In this document: positions 33,196 to 44,800 of the stretch, piece after piece
How the letters are laid out: every line of letters starts with the position of its first letter
How positions within the stretch are numbered: position 1 is the stretch's first letter
DNA from: Luzula sylvatica
Lineage: Eukaryota > Streptophyta > Magnoliopsida > Poales > Juncaceae
Direction of reading: 5' to 3'
Assembly (NCBI GenBank): GCA_946800325.1
Contig: OX326959.1
Location: forward strand, 2,686,501-2,750,500
Length of the DNA stretch: 64,000 nt
The notes under the pieces: generated by a model
Databases searched by the model: none
What the model was told of the DNA's origin: nothing
What the model saw: the letters and a program-made list of their open reading frames with translations, nothing else
Position numbers and translations under genes: made by a program

Positions 33196-33635
33196 GTTTT
33201 ATATCATTTTGTTTACATTTCACATTCTATGTTTTTTTTCTAAATGGGCGAATCAAATTTTAATTGATACACATGGATTTGTATTTATGAATGAAATTAA
33301 AATAGGATACAAACTAAATTTATATCACTCTTACTTCACAATTTTCATGATTTATTGAACTTATTTGTAGTTTTATATCATTTTGTTTATATTTCACATT
33401 TCTATGTTTTTTTTTCTAAATGGATGAATCAAATTGTAATTGATACACATGGATTTGTATTTATGAAGGGAATTAAATATGATACGAATACGAATACGAA
33501 TTAAGTTCATATCATTCTTATCTTATAATTTTATGATTTATTGGACTTATTTGTAATTTTATATCATTTTGTTATATTTAACATTTCTATATATTTTTTT
33601 CTGAATGGGGGAATCAAATTGTAATTGATCTCATT
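33190..33635. repeat. About 180-bp tandem repeat, 2.5 copies
   Basis: GTTTTATATCATTTTGTT or a close variant starts at about 33197, 33371 and 33560, each followed by TTCTAAATGG.YGAATCAAAT and AATTGATACACATGG (third copy truncated). Periods of about 174 and 189 bp. Non-coding. Confidence 0.85.
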
Positions 33636-34680
33636 TTTCATTATTTATAGGATCTGGCTATACTTCTCTCGATTTTTCACATGTCATTCATTAATGATTT
33701 CTCGCACCTCATCTATATAACCTGATAATTTTTTTTTAAGGGGATCAGTTAGCACAATTTTATTCTCTATATTTCAGAAGTATTTAGTAAAACAATGCAA
33801 AACACTATAATCAATAATATTTTGTTAATTGCTTATATACCCTCGAAATCTGACCTTGGATGTTTATTTTGTTCAATTGAAGTATATATTTGTTTTTTTT
33901 TTTCACTTAAGGCCCTGATAAAACAGAAAATAAGGTACCCAATTATTCTAATATTATACCAAACTAGAGGACGACCTCACTCTCTTCGTCCAAAGGCATT
34001 CAATGAAAAAACAAGAGAACAAACTAAAAAGGAATCAAGACATGATTCATGAAATAAAAAAATAAGATGATGCTGATACAAGAGAACAAACTTTAAAAAG
34101 TATATATATATATTAGAATGTCCAATTTGCTAGAAAGCCCATGATTTCATTTAGCACCAATCTTGCTCTGATCCATAATTTGCCCTAAGTTGTCTTCACT
34201 TTTTGCTTCTTCATATTCTACCCTTAAATACATGCTTCCTATAGACCATTCATATTTGAAATCCAAAAGACTATACAATATTTTGTAGGGAAAAATAAAA
34301 ATGTAACGTAATTTCACGAAGTCGATTTCGAAAACTAAATACATGAATAAATATTGTACAATGAATAATATGACTTCTATGTAAAAATATTAGTTGTATT
34401 GACAAGTATTAAATGAATAGTATGAGTATATTACACGTCAAAAATATTTGTTGTACTAAAAGATGTTAGTATAAATGGCTAATTGTCAGATAAAACTATT
34501 TAATTTAAGGGCTTTCAAGCTTACTTCACATATTAAATGATACAGAAAGTCCATCTTAATTTAGCTTCACATGACCAATTCCATTTCTTCACTCCTCTCT
34601 TGGAACTACATAACCTTCTCTCATGTCTCTCTTTCTTCATCACTCCTAAGAAAAGAGAAAAATCTAGTGAGATCAACAAT
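33636..34680. other. Upstream region of the FLZ gene
   Basis: AT-rich with no separate gene recognised. The last 110 bp (34570-34680) are pyrimidine-rich and look like the 5' leader of the zinc-finger gene. No clear TATA box was found at a convincing distance. Confidence 0.4.
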
Positions 34681-34681
34681 T

Positions 34682-35219
34682 ATGGCCTCCTCCAATTCAT
34701 CTTCATGTTTTTCAATCTCAAATAGTTCTTCAAACTCGCTTGATCTGTGTGAGTTAGAAGACGAATCCATACTAAATCACCATGGCCATGGGCCCGAGAA
34801 AAGGTTCTTCTTTGTCGAGGAAACAACCAAAGTAGGTCACCATTATCTCAAGTCGTGTTTTCTTTGAACCTATCTCTCGTGACCATGAACTTTTCATGTA
34901 CAGGTAATATTTAGTTCACATTTAGTAGCCAGTCTTGTATATAGTCATATTTATGTGAACTTCTATTTTCCAGTTTAGAGGGGACGCGGCGTTTTGCAGT
35001 GAGACCTGCAAGATGGATCAAATGGAGATGGACGAATCACTGGAGACAGTCCAATGTAGACTACGTATCATGGACAAGTTATCTTTTTCCTCCATTACTA
35101 ACAATTGTTCGGTAAAAGACGGCTCTGACGAAAAAGAAAAGAACGATGGTTTTTTCGGTATTCGAAGACGACCCACAATTGCCAATTTGAACACCAGCTC
35201 TCCTCTTGTTGCTCGTTGA
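34682..35219 (+). pseudogene. FCS-like zinc finger (FLZ, DUF581) protein, frameshifted in the zinc finger
   Basis: Plant-specific FLZ proteins carry a C-x2-C...FCS-x2-C zinc finger and act as adaptors, including for SnRK1 kinase. Exon 1 (34682-34903) starts MASSNSSSCFSISNSSSNSL, is Ser-rich, then reads HHYLKSCFL and meets a stop. In the next frame the expected ISRDHELFMYR follows up to the donor at 34904 (AG|GTAATA). Exon 2 (34979-35219, after TTTAG) reads RGDAAFCSETCKMDQMEMDE in phase and ends at TGA. The family's second zinc cysteine, expected just after CFL, falls exactly at the frame loss (about 34864-34878), so the encoded protein would stop before it. The intron is 75 bp. The start at 34682 is preferred over an upstream in-frame ATG (34571) because the latter lies in CT-rich leader-like DNA. 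Everything else is intact, so recent pseudogenisation or a base error are the two explanations. Confidence 0.85.
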
Positions 35220-36726
35220 GTCGTCGAATCTATGAAGCCTAATTGATTAAACCTCAGAAAAATGGATTTTTGTTGATATATTATGAATTAAAGAGGCTGT
35301 TATTTATATGTACTAAGTTTTTAAGCTTCTGTGTTGTGCTAGAAAAAGAATGAGAGATTTCATTTTTGGCCATGTGTTATGTTCTAGTGATTGATTTATA
35401 TAAAATAATAGATTAATTATATAAGTTCTGCAATTTGGAATATAATTATATGCAAAGATTGTTTCAATATTATTTTCAATATAAGTGAAACTATATAATG
35501 AGAGGTTATGGTAGACAGATTTCTTTTGTATTTGCAAGTTGTGCAATAATTTTCATAAAATAAGATAGAACGAACGTATGCACAATTATTTGGTGGAATG
35601 GGTTCTATGAAGCATAATGATTAAACCGTGATCTCGGTCCGCCTAATTTGTCATGAAGGTAAATATGAATCAAATTATTTAGTCAATCATTAAGTTTCTA
35701 TGAAGCCTAATTGGGTTTCTTCAATTTTTTCAATTGGTACAAATTCAAATAATTAATCAATTTTGTCACTAATAATTAGCATAATATTTAGGTGGAAGAA
35801 TTGTTATAAATCAATGGATTGCACATTTATTATCAAAATATCGTTTCAGATCAAAAAATTCAGCAAATGAGAAGAAGAAAACAAAATCAAATTTATAACG
35901 GATACCTCACTGAAATTGCAAACCTATGGATTTTTAGACGATTCATCAAAAGATTCAGATTTTTAACGACGAGATCATCAATCAGACCGATGAGATCCTT
36001 ACGAGCCGATTCTCTCCCAAGCGTGAATCCGTACCTTCAATCGAAGGAGAGATGAAACTTTCCGAACATTTTCGTAATTCTTGCACAATACTAACTCCTG
36101 TTTTTAGGTTAATGTATTAAACAAAATAATATATTTTTGTGTGAATGTAATAAGATTTTATGTTGTTTTATTTTGTAATTTTTCTTATGACCATTACATT
36201 ATTGAATGTGCTTTGGAGAAAAATTTGAAATGGATACTAGAATTTTCTTAAGCTTATTATCATGCCTCTCGTACATGATTACACGTGATAAATATTATTT
36301 GTGTTTTCATTTTGTTTACTGTTTTTTTTTCCAGTAAAATCAAGAATGCATGAAAATCTTAGAGGATTAACTCCTATTCAAATAAAAATTGAAATGCCAC
36401 AAAACAAAATAAAAATATCTTAACCAGATATTACGTCACAACACAAAATGAAAATATTAAAATCAATATTATTTAATCTCTATACAAACATCAAAACAAA
36501 CATAATCTACTGCGGATTTTCATTGCCATGTATATTTGTTGTAAATTTTCTTCAAGGTCCAATTAACTACACAGCATAGCCCATTAAATTAACAACAACA
36601 AAAAAAGTTGAATTGGAAGGGGCCCGTACGGCTGTACATTAACAATGAATAGGCGAATAGCCCATGCTCATTTCATTTCTCTTTTCTCTCTTTTTCTCCC
36701 TAAATACGTGGCGGAGCTACAGGCGA
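35220..36726. other. Downstream spacer
   Basis: AT-rich. A 78-codon basic frame at 35819-36055 has exon-like composition in its second half but no recognisable domain and no clear splice partners. The word CTATGAAGCCTAATTG occurs at about 35231 and 35699, and CTATGAAGCATAATG at about 35607, a weak repeated motif. Confidence 0.4.
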
Positions 36727-37130
36727 TTGGAAGCTGGAATCATGAATCTCGAATTTGTATTTTGAGTAAAAAAATATTTGTATGCGCTGATTTTATTTTT
36801 CCAAAACAGGGTTCATTTTTGGTAATTAGGGTTCATTGCCAGTAAATTTTGAGTCCAAATAAATAAATTATTTTGCAATTAGTTTTTTTGTGTGCAAATA
36901 TTCTGTAAAGATGCAAGCTTACCACCGGTATAATTTTTCAAATAGATTCGTTTTATTTGTAATTACTTGCTATGTATGGTTAATTTGTTTTGTTATTTTG
37001 CGACTTTTTTTTAAGTAATGTTTATTGAATAGTTAATTAGATTATTAAGTACTCTGCGTTTAATGGTTATTAGATTGTGATGTATATTGCATTTATTATG
37101 ATGTATATTTTCTTGTAAATTTTCTTGTTG

Positions 37131-37352
37131 AGTGCTGATGTACATCCCCCACTATCATCCCCCACCACTCTTGATGACCTGTCACCATTAAAAATTAACA
37201 CACAAGCACATGACTTAACACCTTAATTTGATGTTAAATCATAACATAATATAAATTATACGCAAAATTTGATGTTAACTCATGTATTTTGTGTTAATCC
37301 ATAACCAGCACATCAAGAGTGGTGGGAGACGTGCAGTGGGGGAAGAGCAACA
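37131..37352. mobile_element. MITE of about 222 bp with long terminal inverted repeats
   Basis: The left end carries CCCCCACT then CCCCACCACTCTTGATG. The right end, read inward, carries CCCCCACT then CCCACCACTCTTGATG, giving inverted repeats of about 40 bp with a small mismatched spacer. Copy A of the host repeat runs without interruption at the matching place (about 515-525). The right flank is a poly(T) run expanded relative to copy A, so the target duplication cannot be read with confidence. Confidence 0.82.
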
Positions 37353-37675
37353 TTTTTTTTTTTTTTTATATAATGGGAGTGTTAAATTGTTTTATTTATG
37401 ATGTATATTGCATTTGTAATGTTGGTGTGTATTTGTTGGGATGTAAATTGAACTGTTAATTATAATTATAATTATAATTATAAGTTATGTATAATTCAAC
37501 GAAATTTACTTTTACCACATGGTGCCACGTCACCCATGCATTATGGACCGTCTGATCAGACAGTAAATTTGATCATTCCATCTTGAACGTTCATTTGCTC
37601 AATACACCTGGTTTTCGTACACCAGAGTTAATTCCGTTTATGGTCCATCATGGACCAGGTGTTATTGGCTCCCAC

Positions 37676-37684
37676 ATATAAAAG
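37676..37684 (+). promoter_or_regulatory. TATA box of an unrecognised gene fragment
   Basis: CATATAAAAGG lies about 115 bp upstream of the ATG at 37796 and just before a CT-rich leader (37690-37710). This is a well-formed plant core promoter arrangement. Confidence 0.55.
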
Positions 37685-37795
37685 GCTAAGACCTTTCTCT
37701 CTCCTCATTTTTTCGTCGACACTTTCTAGCGACGGGAAGAAAGGAGGCGATTTCTGAGGCGATTTTTAGGGTTTCGACAGACGGAGAAGAGGGAA

Positions 37796-39132
37796 ATGGG
37801 ACCTCTGACTATCGGCGGTGGCTTAACGTGTTCAGGCTCCTACGGATTCGTCCGGGCGCAGCACAGAAAACCCTCGGATGAGTCGAGGTTTGTTGCTATC
37901 TGATGCAAGGGACATCACATTTTATTCTCATCTCTTTACGATTTTGCTCTTTTTTTGGGTGTTTCGTTTCTGAATTTGTTGTGTATTTTGCTCATTTTCG
38001 CTGTTATGTTGCTCAATTTGTTCTTTGCGAAACCCTAGAGGTCGTCTTCAAGTGATTTTCGTACGATTTGGTTCTGATTTGGTTTTATTTATGCTAAATA
38101 TTGCTACCTATTGTGTAACAACAAACCCCACGTGCCCGATTTTTGTAATTTCTTTTGTTTTTCTTGACTGTTACTGGTTGTTGTATAATAGCAAACTCTA
38201 CATGCTTGATTTTAGTTATTTTTCTCTGTTTTTAGTCTAAATTTGTGTCCTTTCTCTTTACCGGTATTGTGTTTGTTGTGGAAATATTCAACGAGTAAAG
38301 TTCATCTGGATTGATTGTGTTTGTTCGCATTTTAACCAATATGGTTATGATCTGAATTTGTCTCATTGTGGATTTGTTTTGATTGATTCCTAATTAGCTG
38401 TTCAAGTGTGTTCTCATTTGGATTAGTTGTTCGATTGATGGTTGTGTTTATTTCAGAATTGTCGGATAATGTTTATCCAGGAAAGTGTATTTTCGGTAAT
38501 GAAGTGCGGCTTGAGCTCACTGGAGGTGATGGCGACGGTGGACTTTGCGGTGGCGTTCATCACGTCAAGGTACGTTCTTTTCATTTTTGTTTGAATTTCA
38601 ATATACGTGTATGAATTCATCGCTACAACTCAGTCCTCGATTATTACTTAATTCTGAAAAAAATGCACAAAAGCCCCTCCATTATTCATATTTTCTTTTC
38701 TTTTGATAATTAGGTATGAGTGGTATCTTGCAGATTTTATAAGGCTGATTTTGTAATTTTCAGGTTTTGTAGGGTGAAGTTGGTATTTTCAGATCTTAAA
38801 AGGACATTTCTGAAAGTTTCAGCTTTATAAGGGGTCTGTTTACTATTTTGAATTAATATGCAGGTATTTTTTACATTTCCTGCTTTTACTAGGATATTAT
38901 TTTTATATGTTCATATTTTACAAAGTTTGCCTTGCAAGAAAAGGTAATTTCATTCTATTAAAATTTTCAAACAGATCCAGAACTTTTCTGATTATTAAAA
39001 AATATGTTGATGTTTTTGAAAGGTTTCGACGCTCTTATTACTCTCTCAACAAGAAGGGGGACATTTACATGACATGAATATGAATGAAGATCTTTCTAAG
39101 AAAAACAACCAGATTAAAAAAGTTTATGTCAG
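37796..39132 (+). pseudogene. Three-exon gene fragment of unknown family
   Basis: Exon 1 (37796-37887) starts MGPLTIGGGLTCSGSYGFVR and ends at GAG|GTTTGT. Exon 2 (38457-38569), after acceptor TTTCAG, reads LSDNVYPGKCIFGNEVRLEL then TGGDGDGGLCGGVHHVK, and ends at AAG|GTACGT. Exon 3 (39023-39132), after TTGAAAG, reads VSTLLLLSQQEGGHLHDMNM and on to KKVYVR, and ends at AG|GTACGA. Exons 2 and 3 join in phase, but exon 1 leaves two bases while exon 2 needs one, so the simple join shifts frame and stops. A TATA box and leader precede it. No later exon or domain was recognised. It could be a captured or decaying gene, or a gene with a different first exon. Confidence 0.45.
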
Positions 39133-39780
39133 GTACGATATAATTTTTTAAATTTTCATATTATTGAAATTAATACATTTTTTACAAGTAATGATTATGT
39201 TTATAAGTATATGTAATACAACATTCAAATAAGGCGACCTCATGTTCTCAGATTTTACGAGGATATTTTAGAGGCGTGTTTTCACATTTTGGAGGGGCAT
39301 ATTTGAGATTTTCAGGAAGTCTTAAATGGTATTTTTGCAATTTTCAAATTTTATAGAGATATTTTGATTTTATAGATTTTACATGTGTATTCTTTAATTT
39401 CAGATTTAAGAAGGTTCTATTTCATCTTTTTAGATTTTGCGCAAGTTTTTCAAAATTTCAAGTTATATTTCAGATTTGACGACGACAATTTAGAAGGGTG
39501 TTTTTACATTTTTCACATTCTTCAGGCGTGGTTCAGATTTGACGACGACATTTTAGAGGGGTGTTTTTACATTTTTCACATTCTTCAGAGATACATTTGA
39601 TACTATTAAGAAGTTTTATAAGGGTATTTTTGCAATTTTCAAATTTTATATAGGTCTTTAGATATTATCAGATTTCTTTACAAGTGTATTTTTATAATTT
39701 CAGATCTTAAGAGGGTTATGCTTGATATTTTCAGATTGGGTACCAGTTTTAAAATTTTCAGGTTATATAGTAGTATATTC
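38690..39780. repeat. Diffuse repeats of TTTTCAGATTTTATAAGGG-type words
   Basis: Intron and downstream DNA is built from diverged words of about 20-60 bp such as CAGATTTTA.AAGGGTATTTT. A clear local pair (CAGATTTGACGACGACA to ACATTTTTCACATTCTTCAG) lies at about 39471-39526 and 39534-39588. Similar phrases occur at 25555-25665 inside the Helitron. No coding function. Confidence 0.6.
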
Positions 39781-41820
39781 CATACACAGATTTTTTGTTT
39801 GTTCAATATTATTAGTACCAAGTATTTTGCAATCTTGAACGATTAGGATATTACGAATTGTAGTTTATTCAGTTATTTCAATGCATATCATCTCATATTT
39901 TGGTTCAGTGCTGTTGTAATATTTAACGGTTGTTTGTATACGTATTATCTAGCATTCTTATCTGAACTAATTGTTTCCGACGCTTAGACACATAATCCTC
40001 ACTATCTCATTTCCAAATAGCACCCAAAAAATAATCAAATCATACATGCAAATCACATGTGCCATGGTATGAAAACATAACATCAAATTGTGTATCAAAC
40101 AATTAACACATGTCGATCAGATATTAACAACAACTAGCATGCTAAAAGAGTACTCGCAATTACACATCACAAAAATTAACCCACATGAATCCAAGAAAAT
40201 AACAACTCATTGTTATTCAACAATTTCACAAAACTAGGCAAATTAATTCTTGTTCCGTGTGTTTCGTTATAAAACATGCCATTTGTGGTATTGATAATAT
40301 AATTTGATAACAAATTTATTGTTAGTTATGAAATTATGTTGTTTAATTTATTATCTACAAATGTTATATGAATGAATTAATGAAGTTTGAATGAATAAAA
40401 AGTAAGAGAAAAACAAACTTTCTTAGTGTTTGTGAAATTTGGTGAAAAGTTATGTAGTAAAAGATACGATACAAATGATCTAAAAACACGTTATTTGAAC
40501 TCCTCAAAGCTTTAAAAACATGTTTTGAATCGAAAAACAAACTTTCTTAGTGTTTGTGAAATTTGGTGAAAAGTTATGTACTAAAAGATACGATACAAAT
40601 GATCTAAAAACACGTTATTTGAACTCCTCAAAGCGTTAAAATCTTGTTTTGAATCGAAAAACAAAATTTCTTAGTGTTTGTGAAATTTGGTGAAAAGTTA
40701 TGTAGTAAAAGATACGATACAAATGATCTAAAAACACGTTATTTGAACTCCTCAAAGCGTTAAAAACATGTTTTGAATCGAAAAACAAACTTTCTTAGTG
40801 TTTGCGAAATTTGGTGAAAAGTTATGTAGTAAAAGATACGATACAACTGATCTAAAAACACGTTATTAGAACTCCTCAAAGCGTTAAAAACATGTTTTGA
40901 ATCGAAAAACAAACTTTCTTAGTGTTTGTGAAATTTGGTGAAAAGTTATGTACTAAAAGATACGATACAAACGATCTAAAAACACGTTATTTGAACGCCT
41001 CAAAGCGTTAAAATCTTGTTTTGAATCGAAAAAAAAAATTTCTTAGTGTTTGTGAAATTTGGTGAAAAGTTATGCAGTAAAAGATACGATAACAATGATC
41101 TAAAAACACGTTATTTGAACTCCCCAAAGCGTTAAAATCATGTTTTGAATAGAAAAACAAACTTTCTTAGTGTTTGTGAAATTTAGTGAAAAATTACAAA
41201 TGATCTAAAAACACGTTATTTGAGCTCCTCAAAACGTTAAAAACTTGTTTTGAATCGAAAAACAAACTTTCTTAGTGTTTGTGAAATTTGATAAAAAGTT
41301 ATGTAGTAAAAGATACGATACAAATGATCTAAAAACACGTTATTTGAACTCCTCAAAACGTTAAAATCTTGTTTTGAATTGAAAAACAAACTTTCTTAGT
41401 GTTTGTGAAATTTGGTGAAAACTTATGTAGTAAAAGATACGACACAAATGATCTAAAAACACGTTATTTGAACTCCTCAAAGCGTTAAAATCTTGTTTTG
41501 AATCGAAAAACAAACTTTCTTAGTGTTTGTGAAATTTGGTGAAACGTTATGTACTAAAAGATACGATACAAATGATCTAAAATCACGTTATTTGAACTCC
41601 TCAAAGCGTTAAAATCTTGTTTTGAATCGAAAAACAAAATTTCTGAGTGTTTGTGAAATTTGGTGAAAAGTTATGTAGTAAAAGATACGATAAAAATAAT
41701 CTAAAAACACGTTATTTGAACTCCCCAAAGCGTTAAAATCATGTTTTGAATCGAAAAACAAACTTTCTTAGTGTCTGTGAAATTTGTCGAAAAGTTACAA
41801 ATGATCTAAAAACACGTTAT

Positions 41821-44800
41821 TTGAGCTCCTGAAAGCGTTAAAAGCTTGTTTTGAATAGAAAAACAAACTTTCTTAGTGTTTGTGAAATTTGGTGAAAAGT
41901 TATGTAGTAAAAGATACGATAAAAATGATCTAAAAACACGTTATTTGAACTCCCCAAAGCGATAAAATCATGTTTTGAATCGAAAAACAAACTTTCTTAG
42001 TATTTGTGAAATTTGGTCAAAAGTTACAAATGATCTAAAAACACGTTATTTGAGCTCCTCAAAACGTTAAAAGCTTGTTTTGAATAGAAAAACAAACTTT
42101 CTTAGTGTTTGTGAAATTTGGTGAAAAGTAATGTAGTAAAAGATACGATACGAATGATCTAAAAACACGTTATTTGAACTCCTCAAAGCGTTAAAATCTT
42201 GTTTTGAATCGAAAAACAAACTTTCTTAGTGTTTGTGAAATTTGGTGAAAAGTTATGTAGTAAAAGATAAGATACAAATGATCTGAAAACACGTTATTTG
42301 AACTCCTCAAAGCGTTAAAATCTTGTTTTGAATCGAAAAACAAACTTTCTTAGTGTTGGTGAAATTTGGTGAAAAGTTATGTACTAAAAGATACGATACA
42401 AATGATCTAAAAACACGTTATTTGAACTCCTCAAAGCGTTAAAATCTTGTTTTGAATCGAAAAACAAAATTTCTTAGTGTTTGTGAAATTTGGTGAAAAG
42501 TTATCTAGTAAAAGATACGATACAAATGATCTAAAAACACGTTATTTGAACTCCTCAAAGCGTTAAAAACATGTTTTGAATCGGAAAACAAACTTTTTTA
42601 GTGTTTGTGAAATTTGGTGAAAAATTATGTACTAAAAGATACGATACAAATTATCTAAAAACACGTTATTAGAACTCCTCAAAGCGTTAAAAACATGTTT
42701 TGAATCGAAAATCAAACATTCTTAGTGTTTGTGAAATTTGGTGAAAAGTTATGTACTAAAAGATACGATACAAATGATCTAAAAACACGTTATTTGAACT
42801 CCTCAAAGCGTTAAAATCTTGTTTTGATTCGAAAAACAAAATTTCTTAGTGTTTGTGAAATTTGGTGAAAAGTTATGTAGTAAAAGATACGATAAAAATT
42901 ATCTAAAAACACGTTATTTGAACACCCCAAAGCGTTAAAATCATGTTTTGAATCGAAAAACAAACTTTCTTAGTGTTTGTGAAATTTAGTGAAAAGTTAC
43001 AAATGATCTAAAAACACGTTATTTGAGCTCCTCAAAGCGTTAAAAGCTTGTTTTGAATAGAAAAACAAACTTTCTTAGTGTTTATGAAATTTGGTGAAAG
43101 GTTATGTAGTAAAATATACGATAAAAATGATCTAAAAACACGTTATTTGAACTCCCCAAAGCGATAAAATCATGTTTTGAATCGAAAAACAAACTTTCTT
43201 AGTGTTTGTGAAATTGGTCAAAAGTTACAAATGATCTAAAAACACGTTATTTGAACTCCTCAAAGCGTTAAAATCTTGTTTTGAATCGAAAAACAAACTT
43301 TCTTAGTGTTTGTGAAATTTGGTGAAAAGTTATGTAGTAAAAGATACGATACAAATGATCTAAAAACACGTCATTTGAACTCCTCAAAGCGTTAAAAACA
43401 TGTTTTGAATCGAAATACAAACTTTCTTAGTGTTTGTGAAATTTGGTGAAATGTTATGTAGTAAAAGATACGATACAAATGATCTAAAAACACGTTATTT
43501 GAACTCCTCAAAGCGTTAAAATCTTGTTTTGAATCGAAGTACAAACTTTCTTAGTGTTGGTGAAATTTCGTGAAAAGTTATGTACTAAAAGATACGATAC
43601 AAATGATCTAAAAACACGTTATTTGAGCTCCTGAAAGCGTTAAAAGCTTGTTTTGAATAGAAAAACAAACTTTCTTAGTGTTTGTGAAATTTGGTGAAAA
43701 GTTATGTAGTAAAAGATACGATAAAAATGATCTAAAAACACGTTATTTGAACTCCCCAAAGCGATAAAATCATGTTTTGAATCGAAAAACAAACTTTCTT
43801 AGTGTTTGTGAAATTTGGTCAAAAGTTACAAATGATCTAAAAACACGTTATTTGAGCTCCTCAAAACGTTAAAAGCTTGTTTTGAATAGAAAAACAAACT
43901 TTCTTAGTGTTTGTGAAATTTGGTGAAAAGTAATGTAGTAAAAGATACGATACGAATGATCTAAAAACACGTTATTTGAACTCCTCAAAGCGTTAAAATC
44001 TTGTTTTGAATCGAAAAACAAACTTTCTTAGTGTTTGTGAAATTTGGTGAAAAGTTATGTAGTAAAAGATAAGATACAAATGATCTGAAAACACGTTATT
44101 TGAACTCCTCAAAGCGTTAAAATCTTGTTTTGAATCGAAAAACAAACTTTTTTAGTGTTGGTGATATTTGGTAAAAAGTTATGTACTAAAAGATACGATA
44201 CAAATGATCTAAAAACACGTTATTTGAACTCCTCAAAGCGTTAAAATCTTGTTTTGAATCGAAAAACAAAATTTCTTAGTGTTTGTGAAATTTGGTGAAA
44301 AGTTATCTAGTAAAAGATACGATACAAATGATCTAAAAACACGTTATTTGAACTCCTCAAAGCGTTAAAAACATGTTTTGAATCGAAAAACAAACTTTTT
44401 TAGTGTTTGTGAAATTTGGTGAAAAATTATGTACTAAAAGATACGATACAAATTATCTAAAAACACGTTATTAGAACTCCTCAAAGCGTTAAAAACATGT
44501 TTTGAATCGAAAAACAAACATTCTTAGTGTTTGTGAAATTTGGTGAAAAGTTATGTACTAAAAGATACGATACAAATGATCTAAAAACACGTTATTTGAA
44601 CTCCTCAAAGCGTTAAAATCTTGTTTTGATTCGAAAAACAAAATTTCTTAGTGTTTGTGAAATTTGGTGAAAAGTTATGTAGTAAAAGATACGATAAAAA
44701 TGATCTAAAAACACGTTATTTGAACACCCCAAAGCGTTAAAATCATGTTTTGAATCGAAAAACAAACTTTCTTAGTGTTTGTGAAATTTAGTGAAAAGTT
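41821..44800. repeat. 1.80-kb higher-order duplication in the satellite
   Basis: The private variant TTGAGCTCCTGAAAGCG occurs at 41821 and 43623, 1802 bp apart, and the order of variant monomers that follows (AATGTAGTA, GATAAGATAC, TTATCTAGTA, TTAGAACTCC, AACAAACATTC, TTTTGATTCG, GAACACCCC) repeats in the same sequence. Confidence 0.85.

Larger units (their letters stand above)
36727..40404. repeat. Dispersed repeat family A, copy C (split by insertions)
   Basis: Blocks 36727-37130, 37361-37458 and 40243-40404 match copy A (about 107-520, 520-612 and 695-842). Between them lie a MITE (37131-37352) and a 2.8-kb segment with gene-like exons (37459-40242), which also replaces about 80 bp of family A. 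The copy ends exactly where the satellite array begins. Confidence 0.85.
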
